From positions 1 to 31,415 of the forward strand of contig BPQB01000160.1 in assembly GCA_019973155.2 (NCBI GenBank): a stretch of DNA of 31,415 nucleotides, given 5' to 3'. Positions 1 to 10,667 of the stretch are shown here, piece by piece. This DNA is from Phanerochaete sordida (Eukaryota; Basidiomycota; Agaricomycetes; Polyporales; Phanerochaetaceae). The notes beneath the pieces are model-generated. The model saw only the letters and a list, made by a program, of their open reading frames with translations, did no database searches and had not been told where the DNA came from. A program made the position numbers and the translations under genes. Positions within the stretch are counted from its first letter, which is position 1. The number at the start of each line of letters is the position of its first letter.

Positions 1-304
1 GAGATCGTCTGAGGACTGAGCTGTACATATTGAAAGCGCAGTGATTACGCTTTGTACCGCCAAAGAATGTCTATCGCTGTCACCCTGAACAGAGTCAAGA
101 TATTTGAGCTATCCCTAGCGAATGCCCCAGGATTTCGGAAGCAGTCTTAATACGGTATCCCTCTGCAGTTACGTAATCCAGATACACAAGCCTCCGCGCG
201 CGGACCTCTCTTCTACCCCTCTGATCTCGCCGCACACGCTGCAGGAATCAGAGTCCACCACTTGGCTTGAGTAATAAGCCACCGGTGCATCAGCGATCAT
301 TTAA
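1..304. other. Intergenic, no gene recognised
   Basis: No open frame with a recognisable motif was found on either strand. It lies directly upstream of the zinc-finger gene and presumably holds its promoter, but no clear TATA box was identified. Confidence 0.5.
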
Positions 305-1011
305 ATGGCGGACAACGCCTACTGCTCTCTATGTGATAGGGTCGGTCGTTTCTCTCTCAACCCAGCATAACTTGAACTAACGCTGGACGGAGCTAGACCC
401 TCAAGTCCCCGCAAGGTTTACACCAGCACCGTTCACAGAAGCACCCCGGGTTATATTGCGTCGACTGTCGGATCATGTATCTGACATGGAGCAATTGGAA
501 CGCTCATCGAAATTCGCGCCTGCACAAGAAGGCAACCGTCAAGTGCCCCGCTTCTTCCTGCAGCGACATTTTCCTCACATACGGAGATCTCGTCTTACAT
601 TGGGAGGCTGGAACATGCCCATCGGGGATCACGCGCGCCCGCTTGGACGATGTAATGGCTAGCGAAGACTACGATCACGACTTTACGAATCCCAACCGAT
701 CTTTCGGTTCTCAAGCCCCCGTAGATGATGCGTTGCTCGAGCGTTCGTCGCTACGGGCCTCGTGGAACGGGTCCGCGTATGAGTGCCCGCTCTGCCCACG
801 CACTCTCAGGACGACCTCCGCGCTTCGAGCGCACCTGCTGAGCCCAGCGCACGACGAGAAGATTTATCGATGCCCTCCTTCGCTGGGTGGCTGCGAGGCC
901 GAGTTCACAACACTCAGTGGCCTGATGCAGCATAGCGAAGGCGAGCGCTGCGGAGTCGATTCGAATGCGCTCCATAATGCCCTCGACGGCTTGGCGTGGG
1001 CTCTGTTTTAA
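305..1011 (+). CDS. C2H2-type zinc-finger protein, two exons
   Basis: Model: exon 1 305-340 (12 codons), intron 341-396 with a CTAAC branch-like site, exon 2 397-1011; 216 aa. The tiny first exon supplies the two cysteines (YCSLCDR) of finger 1, and exon 2 supplies its histidines (LHQHRSQKH). Four more finger-like units follow: YCVDC...H...LH, VKCPASSC...H...C, YECPLC...H...H and CPPSLGGC...H...C. Starting at the ATG at 475 instead would cut through two fingers. Proteins with several widely spaced, partly degenerate C2H2 fingers are common in Agaricomycetes. Nucleic-acid binding in the nucleus is the family expectation; no target can be inferred. The donor (GTCGGT) is not ideal, so the exon 1 call is less sure than exon 2. 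Confidence 0.72.
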
Positions 1012-1457
1012 ACGTAGGGATCAGCTTCGTGGTAGAAATTGACCCAGAAATAAGGTGCGCCAGATCTGCCATACAGCAGCAGGATTCATCTAGCGATCGG
1101 AGTCTGACATTCGTCTGGCTTAGATTCTCTCCAAGCGCAACAGTACTAGTTCTCAATCAAGCTTCAAGACTAGACTGAGAGAGAGCCGTGGGCTTTGAAA
1201 TGTTCGAAGGATTACTGGGGATTCAAAAATTCATGTATGACTGCGGAGCGCAGAAGGACTAGATACTTGATTTGCTGTTCGGCGCTGAAAATAGTCAAGA
1301 ATCCCCGCTCGAGCGGTCGCGGAGCTGTCTCAGCATTCGGCAAGTTCCGGCGACGCCACGAAGGTGGAGGTAGCCGGTCGTTTTAGCGAGTCACCGCGTT
1401 TCCTTCCACCATCACCCACACGGAGGTCATCGACCGATCCCCCACCCTACTCTGGCC
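1012..1457. other. Intergenic, nothing recognised
   Basis: Separates the zinc-finger gene from the F-box gene. Only short frames without motifs are present. Confidence 0.5.
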
Positions 1458-3038
1458 ATGCACTCATGTCTCCACATCGAGGAAATACTGCAGAAAATTG
1501 CAGAAAATGTCGAGGACAAGAAATCTCTGGCTCACATGGCACTGACGTGTCGGGCGTTCTACGAGCCCGCTCTGAACTTTTGTTGGGAGACTCTGCACGA
1601 ATTCACGCCTCTGCTTCGTTGTCTACCTGCTGATGTCATTGACGTTGAAGACCGCGAGCTTCATCATCCAGATCCCAATTACGCAGACGTGGTGTTGGTA
1701 GAACTTTGGGTGAGTCGAGTCATCGTTCCCTTTGTTGACTCTGGGTTGCTAGTGAGCTCCGTTGACGTCCCTTCGTAGAGCCTGAACAGACAGCTCACGT
1801 TGGTTGAATGTGCCAGGTTTTTCCACCACAGTGTACGCGTGCGCACGCTAGTTACCGAGGGCTGCCCGAAGGATCTACAGGACATGCCGACGAAATTCGA
1901 TCATACGTGCTACACCATTCTACTCGCATCATTGCAAGGGGCGGTCGCCTTTCCAAATCTGCGCTCCCTCTGCCATCGAGTTTCTGCAGATCCCAGCGAT
2001 CCTCTTGCCCTCTTCCTTGGTCCATCTCTGCGCGAGGTCACCTACGAATATGATACGGACGCAGAAGACCAGAACTATCTCGCGGATCGCAGTATAGGCG
2101 CACTTTGCAAGGCAGTGCCTGCTCTCGAATGCATACATATGGGCACTGGAGTAGCTGGTACAGAAGCGATATCCGCCTTGTCCTCTCTGCCGTCCCTACA
2201 CACTCTGGGCATCCGCCTCGATGACAGCAACGACCTCTCAGGTGCACTCTCGCGCATTGTACCCACGGCAGCCCCGTCGTTCGCGTCTCTCCGCACACTC
2301 GTTCTTCATGCTCCGGCGGATACAGCACCCCGCAGAACAGGCACTCTAATACCGATCCAAAATGGCATAGCCTTCCTCAACTCGCTATCCGCCGCGGGCT
2401 GCCAGCTGCACGAGCTGGTCGTCGATCTGATCTGCCAGACATCAGAAGCGACTATATACGCACTATGCACCGCGATGGCCGCCTTCGCCCCCACACTCAA
2501 GTCCTGCTCGTTCCATGTTCCGCCCGGCCTACATGTCGCCTCAGACCCGCTGAACATCCACCTGCTCTCGCCCCTCCTCCAAATCCCATGCCTACGCGCG
2601 TTCAACCCCTGGGCCGCGCACTTCGAGACGACGGACGCAGACTTCGCGCGCATGGCGCAGGCCTGGCCGCACCTGACGCAGCTCACGCTCGGCGACCAGA
2701 CGTGGCACACGCCGAGCCACACCACGCTCGACGGCCTCGCCGCCATCGCCGCCGGCTGGCCCGCGCTCGACGCGCTCATGCTCAAAGTCTCCGACGCCGC
2801 GGACACCGCCGCGCTCCGCGTCGCGGCGCCGCACACGGCGCTCACGACGCTCACGCTCGGCGGCGGGCACGTCACGCGGGACTTCGAGGCTGGGGCAGCG
2901 TTCGTGGGGCGGCTCTTCCCGAACGCGGTTGTGTGTTTCTTGCATCGCGACTACAAGGTCATGCAGGCGTGGGAGCAGAGTTTGCTGGCTGCGCAGAGGG
3001 CGGAGAGAGAGCGTTTGGGGATTGCTGAGGACCCTTAG
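1458..3038 (+). CDS. F-box-like protein with leucine-rich C-terminal region
   Basis: Model: exon 1 1458-1709 (84 codons), 69-nt intron 1710-1778 (GTGAGT...TAG, phase 0), exon 2 1779-3038; 503 aa. The N-terminus (LHIEEILQKIAENVEDKK, then SLAHMALTCRAF and LNFCWETL) has the hydrophobic pattern of an F-box of the Agaricomycete type. The long remainder contains irregular leucine-rich segments such as SLPSLHTLGIRLD and HLTQLTLGD, as in F-box/LRR proteins. By family, the F-box would bind Skp1 in an SCF ubiquitin ligase and the C-terminal part would recruit a target. These genes are numerous in Agaricomycetes and mostly uncharacterised. No partner can be named. Confidence 0.8.
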
Positions 3039-3273
3039 GTAGCAAGTGTATCAAGACACTACGCATACTCGATTACGGGGCAACTTACCGCTTCCCTGCT
3101 CCTCGTCGCGCTCTGCGGCGGCGATCCGAGCTCTGGTAACACACTCTGAGCCTTGCCATCATCCCTCTGAAACGGGGCGCATAGCGAGCCCGCCCGTCTC
3201 CCCGGGCGAGCGGCACGCATATAACCACTGCACTCTGCGCGTCGAGCAGAACGCATACTTGTCCAGCACAGTG
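3039..3273 (+). promoter_or_regulatory. Upstream region of the first alpha/beta-hydrolase
   Basis: A TATA-like GCATATAACC at about 3218-3227 lies some 50 bp before the ATG at 3274. The sequence is unlike the TATA region shared by the decayed hydrolase copies and the hydrolase at 13438. Confidence 0.35.
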
Positions 3274-4700
3274 ATGCAGACCAGCGATCTCGTCACGCCA
3301 GACCCAGAGCTCGCAGCCCTCTATGCGGCGTGCCCTCCTCCGCCGGAGCGCCCTGCAGAGCGGCCGACAGCGGTGGTGCGCGAGGGATTCGAGAAGATCT
3401 TCATGCCTTTCGTGCATGCCAACCAGCGGCCTTTCCTTCCTCCAGGTAAGCGTCGGTGGTATGCCTCAGTATCGTGCCCTGCTAAAGACCAGACCTCTTG
3501 AAGAATCCGCATATATTGTCCAGAGGCACGACGTTCAATCAGAGGGCGGCACCGTGCCCGTGCGGACCTATCGTCCGGCCGTGCCTTCGCCGGATCAGAC
3601 GCTGCCGTTGGTGCTATGGCTTCATGGTGGTGGTAAGAGCTCGATATCGTCGTTCATGAGAGAGTCATCTTGGATTGACAAGAGCGCAGGCTGGCGGGTC
3701 GGAAACATCGAGTTTGACGACCTCTTGATGAAGATATATTGTGTCGAATTCGGCGCATGCATGGTCTCTGTTGGCTATAGGTATCCGGAACTCCATTCTC
3801 GTCCGACTATCTGAATCCAACTGGTTTCTCCTAGGCTCGCGCCAGAGCATCCATTCCCGACAGGACTCAATGACTGCTACGCGGTGCTCAAATGGGTACG
3901 GCTGGGGGTTGAAACTCGTTATTTGTGGCTGACGTGCTCACCATTCGCACAGGCCGTTTTCAATGCGTCCAACCTCGGTGCAGACCCTGCAAAAGGCCTG
4001 GTTCTCTGGGGGCAGTCCGCAGGGGGGAATCTTGCCGCTGTCCTGACACATCGCGCGGCATCAGACCCGTTCTTCACTCATGAGCGCAGGATAACCGGTC
4101 TGTCTCTGCAGATACCGGTGCTGCTCCATCCGAATGCGGTCCCATTAAAGTAGCTCACTACGTTCTTTTTCTATGTCTACATGCGGCTCACAGCGATATG
4201 GAGGTACAAGGACAGGCTGCGCTCGTACGTCGAGAACGAGGATGCGCAGGGAATCAGTGCCGCGCAGATGCGGAACTGCTACGGTACGCTCTCGTTAGAG
4301 ATCCACTGCGTGACGTCTGGATGCTCACTGTACTATATCAGACAAGTACAGCGGCGCACCCACGTATCCTGAGGTGTCGCCCTTCCTCCGGGAACGCCTC
4401 GAAAGCCTGCCGCCAACGTACGTCCAGGTCTGCGGCAAGGATCCAAACCGAGACGAGGGAATTGTGTACGCAGAGCGCCTCCGAGAAGCGGGAGTGCCGA
4501 CCAGGATCGAGATGTAAGAACAATTCTTACTCAGTCTGCCACTGCTGTCCTGTTGCCGTAATGCTGACATCGCTGGAAGATATCCTGGCGCGATCCATGG
4601 CTTCCACCTGCAGTTCCCAGACACAGCTCTCGCTCAGAAATTCGAGAAGGATGCTAGGGAAGGGATCAGGTGGTTGCTGAACCAACGCACTACAAAATGA
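3274..4700 (+). CDS. Alpha/beta-hydrolase (HSL/arylacetamide-deacetylase-like esterase), eight exons
   Basis: Exons: 3274-3445, 3504-3632, 3690-3780, 3835-3895, 3953-4149, 4204-4283, 4342-4513, 4580-4700; introns are 54-66 nt and every phase closes, giving 340 aa. The oxyanion motif LHGGGW is at 97-102, the nucleophile in WGQSAGGN at Ser173, the acid in GKDPNRDEG at about Asp277, and the histidine in GAIHGFH at His307. This is the alpha/beta-hydrolase fold-3 (hormone-sensitive-lipase-like) arrangement, which hydrolyses carboxylic esters or lactones. There is no signal peptide, so it is probably intracellular. It is the only intact copy of a gene whose broken relatives lie beside AKR genes at 7316, 10668 and 26490, so hydrolase plus AKR appears to be an ancestral pair. 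The physiological substrate is unknown. Confidence 0.88.
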
Positions 4701-5638
4701 CTGTGTATGTCGAGAACTGTACAGGCTCGCTTTGAATAAGCAAGCGGTGGTCCTTGTTGCGCCGCGCGGGGCTCTGTCGGAAAAGTTTTTTCAGAATCGT
4801 GATAGGAGGTAAATGTCTGATGATCACTCAAGAGCGCTCAGGATCGCTCACGAGGCGATTTTCGCTCATTTTTGGTCTTGAGCGCTTCGTGAGCGGGGGT
4901 GAGAGCCAGTTTAGAGCTAGTTTAGTCGAAAATGAGCGCAACTTGAGCGCAACTTGAGCGCCTCCTATCATGATCGCGAAAAAACTTTTCCGACATCGAC
5001 GCAATGGCATCCAAGTGGAATCCTCCCAGATGTCCATGGGATCAGTAAAATCGTGTGTAGTCGTGTGGTATCGACCTCCAAGATGCTGTTTGCCTGCGAC
5101 GAGGCCCTCGAGAACTTGTCGAGCTCGAGGTTGCTGAAGACAAGTCCGGCTTAACAATAATTGCCGGTATGTCGGAAGGCCGGCTGTGTCGCGCTTTGGC
5201 GAAGAAGCGCCCGGCATCTGGTTTCACGCAGGGCGTGCCGGCGCGCACACGTCAATGCAGACTGCACTTTGCTGCCGACCACTACAGCACTCGTAATGTG
5301 CCACCTCAGGCAGCCCCAGGTCCCTGCGTCCTTCCTCGGCAAAGTTCCCCACAGCCTTGGCGGTGCAGTCTCAGCACTCAGTACTCAGTGTAGACATCCA
5401 TTCGCAGCCTGCCTTTCTCCGATGGCGGGTTCCCATGCAGAACAGATATGATGCCGACGCGCACACGTCAACCTCGGCACCATCACGCCAGGAGTCCCGC
5501 GTTGCTGGCCTGCTCCTCGTCAGCGGCGACTTCAGCTTCGCGAGTTGCCACCGAGAGGGTATATAAACCTCTAGACGTCGTCGACATGCACAACATCGCC
5601 CACTCTACCACTCTCACACACACTACACCTCTGAAATC
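4701..5638 (+). promoter_or_regulatory. Spacer with MITE-like insertion and the AKR A promoter
   Basis: The first bases after the hydrolase stop still align with the 3' flanks of the hydrolase relics (GTCGAGAACTGT here, GTTGAGAATTGT in the relic near 7785). A foldback element occupies 4775-4995. The AKR-type upstream region follows: CCGG dyad 5164-5183, ACACGTCAACCTCGGC box 5463-5478, TATA (TATATAAA) about 5560-5567, and GACGTCGTCGAC 5574-5585. Confidence 0.7.
4775..4995. repeat. MITE-like foldback element with long terminal inverted repeats
   Basis: About 221 bp. The left end TGTCGGAAAAGTTTTTTC is matched exactly by the reverse complement of the right end. After a 7-bp mismatched patch the inverted repeat resumes with TGATAGGAGG, giving termini of about 35 bp. 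The interior is rich in GAGCG/CGCTC motifs and contains a tandem TTGAGCGCAAC repeat. No coding capacity is seen. A non-autonomous DNA transposon is the natural reading. The flanks give at most a 2-bp TC/TC duplication, so the superfamily is undetermined. Homologous spacers upstream of AKR B and C lack it. Confidence 0.8.
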
Positions 5639-6929
5639 ATGTCTGGAACTTCCCCCTGGGCTCCTCCCCCGGCTCCCGCAACCAAGCTTGGCGTCCACAG
5701 AGCCCTTGCTCCGCGCGCTGGCATCCATGTCTCGCCCATCCAGCTCGGCGCCATGAGCATCGGCGACAAGTGGGAGCAGTTCGGCATGGGCAGCATGAAC
5801 AAGGAGAGCAGCTTTAAGCTGCTCGACGCGTTCTACGAGGCCCGCGGTAACTTCATCGACACCGCCAATGGCTAGTGAGTGCCGCCATGTGACAAAGGCG
5901 GCAGCAGCTGACGACCCGACAGCCAGGACGAGTCCTCCGAAGAGTTCCTCGGCGAGTGGATGGAGGAGCGCGGCATCCGCGGCGAGATCATCCTCGCGAC
6001 GAAGTACTCGACGAACTACCGCCGCGGCAAGGACGGCTTGCACAGCGCGTACGTCGGCAACAACGTCAAGTCGATGTACAACTCGCTGCACGACTCGCTC
6101 CGCAAGCTGCGCACGGAGTACATCGACATCTTCTATGTCCACTGGTGGGACTACACGACCTCAATCGAGGAGGTCATGGACGGCCTGCACGCGCTCGTGA
6201 TGCAGGGCAAGGTGCTCTACCTCGGCGTGTCGGACACGCCCGCGTGGGTCGTCTCGAAGGCGAACACGTACGCCCGCCTGATGGGCAAGACGCCGTTCAC
6301 GATTTACCAGGGCAAGTGGAGCATCATCGACCGCGACTTTGAGCGCGACATCCTCCCAATGTGCATCGCCGAAGGTGAGGAGCACCCTCTCCTCATGCCA
6401 CGCTCACCACTGACGCGTCCGCAGGCATGGCCGTCGCGCCGTGGAACGTCATCGGCGGCGGCCGGATCCGCACGGACGCCGAGGAGCAGCGGCGCATCGA
6501 GAGCGGCGAGCAGGGCCGCCGCATCTTCCAGGACTGGCTGCGCACGCCCGAGGAGCGCCGCGTGTGCGCCGAGCTCGAGGTCATCGCGAAGGAGCTCGGC
6601 GTGCAGAGCATCACCTCCATCGCGATCGCGTGGATCATGCAGAAGGCGCCGCACGTCTTCCCGATCCTCGGCGGGCGCAAGGTCGAGCAGCTGCACGCGA
6701 ACCTCGAGGCGCTCGAGCTGCGCCTCTCGGACGAGCAGATGCAGCGCCTCGACAACGTGGTTCCGCTCAAGAAGGGCTTCCCGTATGACATCTTCGTGAG
6801 TACACCTGGTGCTGCATGTGTGAGGTCTTGCTGACGCTCCTGCAGGGCGATGGAACGGAATACAACATGATCTACAAGTCCGCCGGGCACTTCCAGATGT
6901 GGCCCAAGGCGGGTCCTATCAAGCCTTAG
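5639..6929 (+). CDS. AKR copy A: aryl-alcohol-dehydrogenase-type aldo-keto reductase
   Basis: Exons 5639-5874, 5923-6374, 6425-6795, 6846-6929 (236/452/371/84 nt); 380 aa. The AKR catalytic tetrad is visible: Asp74 in NFIDTAN, Tyr79 across the first splice junction, Lys106 in ILATKY and His152 in FYVHWWD. The C-terminal half has the cofactor-loop style sequence [17 protein letters not shown]. By family (AKR9, aryl-alcohol dehydrogenase/norsolorinic-acid-reductase group) it should reduce aryl or other aldehydes to alcohols with NADPH in the cytosol. One oddity is Arg69 where all other copies have Gly, in the otherwise invariant GGNFIDTAN. It lies downstream of the intact hydrolase and shares promoter elements with the other copies. 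Confidence 0.93.
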
Positions 6930-7315
6930 GAAAAGAGTACAGATGTAAAATAAGTAGTATGTGACCAATCAGTGCATTGTCGGGTCGTTCGCACAGTCAG
7001 CAGTTGAGAAATGCCTGCGGTACCCAGACGCGATACGAGGGAAGACGAATGGTTTGCACCTGGCCTCCACGTCTCGTGCAGCGGTGATCGATGGATCCGT
7101 TCAGTTCAGACACCGGCTTTCCTGGCTTTGTGGCGTCCGGCACGCTGGTGTTGCTAAAACAGCCGACGGTCTCGGGCGGGGAAGACCCGACGAGTGTTTC
7201 ACTGCATTCTGTGATGTACTGATAGTCTTCCCACCTCTATAAGCTTCGCGTCGCATCGGGCCAAGTCGCACGTCTATGCCTTGCCCTCCCTCCGCCTGCT
7301 CGCTTTGAGGCGTGT
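6930..7315 (+). repeat. Repeat-unit spacer: AKR 3' flank plus orphan hydrolase-type promoter
   Basis: This aligns with the DNA after AKR B (9850-10650) and AKR C (12940-13437). A GCCGACGGTCTCGGGCGGGG stretch near 7160 and a TATA region CTTCCCACCTCTATAAGCTT at about 7228-7247 match the promoter of the hydrolase at 13438. Here no intact coding region follows; the sequence runs directly into hydrolase exon-4-like remnants. Confidence 0.65.
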
Positions 7316-7790
7316 GTCAGAGAACCCCTTCCCGACCGCTACTCGATCCTCAGATTGGTACGGCCCGTAGCGGACTCACGTTGACCAAGGCTGATGTACT
7401 CACCGGTCACCATTCGCGCAGGCCGCGTTCAAGGCACTCTGCAGAGGGCCTGGTCCCCTGGGGACAGTCCGCGGGGTCAAATCTCGCCGCTGGCCTTGCA
7501 AATCGCGTACCGTGCATCCGGGTGTGCAGCCAGACAGACGCGAGGGGAGCGCCTGCGCGAAGCGGGAGTGCTGACCCGGGTTGAAGCGTAAGAACGGTTC
7601 TTACACGGCTTTTTGCCCCGTTATCCCGACACTACTGACACGCCTGGAAGATATCCTGGCCCGATCTTTGGCTTCCACCCGAAATTTCCCGACAGGTCTC
7701 TCGCTCGCAAGTTCGAGAAGGATGCCAGCGAAGGCTTCAGTTGGCTGCTGAACCAGAGCACTGAGTATGACATGATTGCATATGTTGAGA
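7316..7790 (+). pseudogene. Decayed copy of the 3274-type alpha/beta-hydrolase
   Basis: Fragments align in order with the intact gene: exon 4 (GAACCCCTTCCCGAC near 7322), exon 5 beginning (AGGCCGCGTTCAA near 7421) through the nucleophile region (GGGGACAGTCCGCGGGGTCA near 7460), the end of exon 7 (GAGCGCCTGCGCGAAGCGGG near 7547), the following intron (GTAAGAACGGTTCTTAC), and exon 8 (YPGPIFGFHPKFPDRSLARK at about 7650-7710, with the catalytic His replaced by Phe). Exons 1-3 and the middle are missing and frames are broken. It lies between AKR A and AKR B. Confidence 0.85.
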
Positions 7791-8458
7791 ATTGTGCAAG
7801 CTTACTCCGAGCCAGCTGCAGCGGTGCGCTGCGCCACGTTCGAGCTACGAAGTCGTGTACCGCGCAGCTCGACGCTGTGCCATGCTCCAAGGCGTCGATA
7901 CGTTCAGTAGGTGAGCGCGAGTCCCAAAAGGATTGCTTGCCCAGGAAGAGAGCCCTGGGCTCGACTCTGCAGATCTGCTTAGCAATCCCCGGTCTGTCGG
8001 GAGACCGGCCAGTCGCGCTTTCGCACAGAAGCGTCTGGAATTTAGCTTCGCTCGTGGCGGGTCGTTGGCAGGGCGTGCTAGCGCGCTCGCGTCGACTGCC
8101 GCTCCACTACGCTGCTGACTAAAGCGCTCGCAATTTTGCCACCACAGGTTCCTGCGCTCCTGCTCGGCCAAATTCCCCATAGCGTTGGGGCTTGGCCTTG
8201 CAGGCGCAGTTGCGGGCTGGCTTCGTGCGACGGCTCGCTCCCAGGCAGAAGGTACATGATGCCCACGCACTCACGTCACCACCGGCTGCACCACGCCTTG
8301 AAAGATCCCACGTCGCGCCCCTGCTGCTTCGTCAGCAGCGACCGTAGCTTCGCGAGCCGCGACAGAGAAGGTATATAAACCTTAGGACGTCGTCGACATG
8401 CACACCACTGTCCACACTACCTCTCTACCTCTCTTGCCCACCGCACGTCTCTGAAAGT
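7791..8458 (+). promoter_or_regulatory. AKR B upstream region
   Basis: This is the same block as upstream of A, C and E. CCGG dyad (CCGGTCTGTCGGGAGACCGG) at 7989-8008, TCACGTCACCACCGGC box at 8271-8286, TATATAAA at 8372-8379, GACGTCGTCGAC at 8386-8397, then ATG at 8459. Confidence 0.75.
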
Positions 8459-9759
8459 ATGTCTGGTTCCTCGTTCCTCGCCCAGCCCCCGCCGCCGCCC
8501 ACCAAGCTCGGCATCCACCGACCGCTCGCTCCGCGCGCATCCATCCATGTCTCGCCCATCCAGCTCGGTGCCGCGAGCATCGGCGACAAGTGGCACTCGA
8601 TCGGCATGGGCAGCATGGACAAGGAGAGCAGCTTCAAGCTGCTCGACGCGTTCTACGCCGCGGGCGGCAACTTCATCGACACCGCAAACGCCTAGTGAGT
8701 GCGCCGCCGCTACGGGGTCTCGCGCCCGCGACTGACGCGCCCCCAGCCAGGACGAGTCCTCGGAGGAGTTCCTCGGCGAGTGGATGGAGGCGCGCGGGGT
8801 CCGCAACGAGATCATCCTCGCGACGAAGTACACGTCCGATTACCACCGCGGCAAAGGCGGCCAGCACAGCGCGTTCGTCGGCAACAACGCCAAGTCGATG
8901 CACAATTCGCTGCACGACTCGCTCCGCAAGCTGCGCACCGACTATGTCGACATCTTCTACGTCCACTGGTGGGACTACACGACCTCGATCGAGGAGGTCA
9001 TGGATGGCCTACACGCGCTCGTGATGCAGGGCAAGGTGCTTTACCTTGGTGTATCGGACACACCCGCGTGGGTGGTCTCGAAGGCGAACACGTACGCCCG
9101 CCTGATGGGCAAGACGCCGTTCACGATCTACCAGGGCAAGTGGAGCATCATCGACCGCGACTTTGAGCGCGACATCCTCCCGATGTGCATCGCTGAAGGT
9201 GAGCATTTAGTATCCTCTCTGCCCGCGCCAGACCCACCGCTAACGCACCTCACAGGTCTGGCAATCGCGCCATGGAACGTCGTCGGTGGCGGCAAGATCC
9301 GCACGGACGGTGAGGAGCAGCGCCGAATCGAGAGCGGCGAGAAGGGCCGCACCGTCTTCGAGGACTGGCTGCGCACGCCCGACGAACGGCGCGTGTGCGC
9401 AGAGCTGGAGGTCATCGCGAAGGAGCTCGGCGCGAAGAGCATCACCTCCATCGCGATCGCGTGGATTATGCAGAAGGCGCCGTACGTCTTCCCCGTCCTC
9501 GGCGGGCGCAAGATTGAGCAACTGCACGCGAACCTCGAGGCGCTCGAGCTGCGCCTCTCCGACGAGCACATGCGGCGCCTCGACAACGTCGTCCCGCTGA
9601 ACAAGGGCTTCCCGTACAATGTCTTTGTGAGTATACCAATGCTGCACGCGCGGGGTCTCGCTGACACTCCCGCAGGGCGATGGATCAGAGCACAACATGC
9701 TCTTCAAGACTGCAGGACATTTCCAGATGTGGCCCAAGGCGGGTCCTATCAAGCCTTAG
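8459..9759 (+). CDS. AKR copy B: aryl-alcohol-dehydrogenase-type aldo-keto reductase
   Basis: Exons 8459-8694, 8747-9198, 9256-9626, 9676-9759; 380 aa with the same exon lengths as copy A. The tetrad Asp74, Tyr79, Lys106, His152 is intact (NFIDTAN, ILATKY, FYVHWWD). The N-terminus differs from A and C ([16 protein letters not shown]) and resembles copy E, while the last exon ends [14 protein letters not shown] as in A and C. It is predicted to be a cytosolic NADPH-dependent aldehyde reductase. The neighbours are a hydrolase relic on each side. Confidence 0.93.
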
Positions 9760-10667
9760 GGACAGAGTATACATGTAAAGTAGAACATAGCCATTAAGTG
9801 CATAATTGAACTCTCCGCGTCACTCGCATCGTCAGCGACTGTGTACTAGCTTTGTCCCTTTCGTGGCGTCCGGTGCGCCGGTGATGCTTGCTTCAGACTC
9901 GCAGAAGGATCAGTCAGCGACCAATCGTCTGCTTCGGCGACCGAGGAATTCTGCTCCCGATGGAACTTCGTCGGCAAGAGCTCCCGAGACGTGGCATAGG
10001 TTTTTAGTTCGAACGTTACGCCGTGAGTTTCTTCGCAGACAGAGACAGCTCACAATCGAAGGTCTAGTAGTATGTCTTGAGCCTGCTTTGTTACCCAATG
10101 CTACCTGCGTCGCGGTCGTTACATATCTCCGCGACACATGCATCGACATGCCACCGCAAGAGTTTAATATCAGAAACAGCCGTACAAACTGTATCCCGCT
10201 GCTGGAAGGACAGGTCAGTAGACGTAGTGGTGAACAAACGTACCGCTCGGGAGGGCCAGCTGAACTACGTATGCCTAATTGGGACGCCGGAGTAGCGCCT
10301 GTTCGTATTTCTTGAACGTTTTTCGTAGCTCCTGCTTTACGCGAGCGACGATGAGCGCGAGCGTGAATCAGGTTAGTACCTCTATTATAATACGCAACAC
10401 TAGTACTCAAGTCTACTCTCACTCAGCATCGTCGACGCTTGCGTGAACCAGTCCGCTTCCCGTTTCGTTCCCGCTCGCTTACTACTTATTTCGCACTACG
10501 TACGACGCCCCCCTCGGATCAACGCTCGTTTACCTCTCAAGGTGACACCTGTGATTTGCGCGTAGTCTTCCGCCTCTACAAGCTTTTCGCCGTGTCTGGA
10601 CAGGTTGCACGTCTAACTCTTGTCATCGAGTCTCCCCGCTTGCTCTCCGCTTGATCTCTCAAGAGGC
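9760..10667 (+). repeat. Repeat-unit spacer after AKR B
   Basis: No gene. It aligns with 12880-13437: shared blocks include GCATCGTCAGCGACTGTG near 9828, CCGAGGAATT near 9943, AGACGTGGCATA near 9989 and AGAAACAGCCG near 10172. A degenerate hydrolase-type promoter, CTTCCGCCTCTACAAGCTTT, is at about 10568-10587; its TATA has become CTACAA. It then runs into hydrolase exon-4 remnants. Confidence 0.65.

Noticed and set aside
4818..4960. Repeated GAGCG/CGCTC motifs as a possible CRISPR or regulatory array
   Set aside because: The repeats are short, irregular and in both orientations inside a foldback element; this is a eukaryotic genome and the spacing is not regular.
5483..6142. Long open frames antisense or out of frame to the AKR genes (also at 8699-9166, 22587-23348, 24572-25084)
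   Set aside because: They follow from strong GC bias at third positions of the real AKR exons. Their products are Arg/Ala/His-rich or hydrophobic repeats with no family motif, and they recur wherever an AKR copy occurs.
7312..8122. Two plus-strand frames resembling a short hydrolase gene
   Set aside because: They join non-adjacent hydrolase exon fragments, lack the start, HGGG motif and acid residue, and have Phe in place of the catalytic His.
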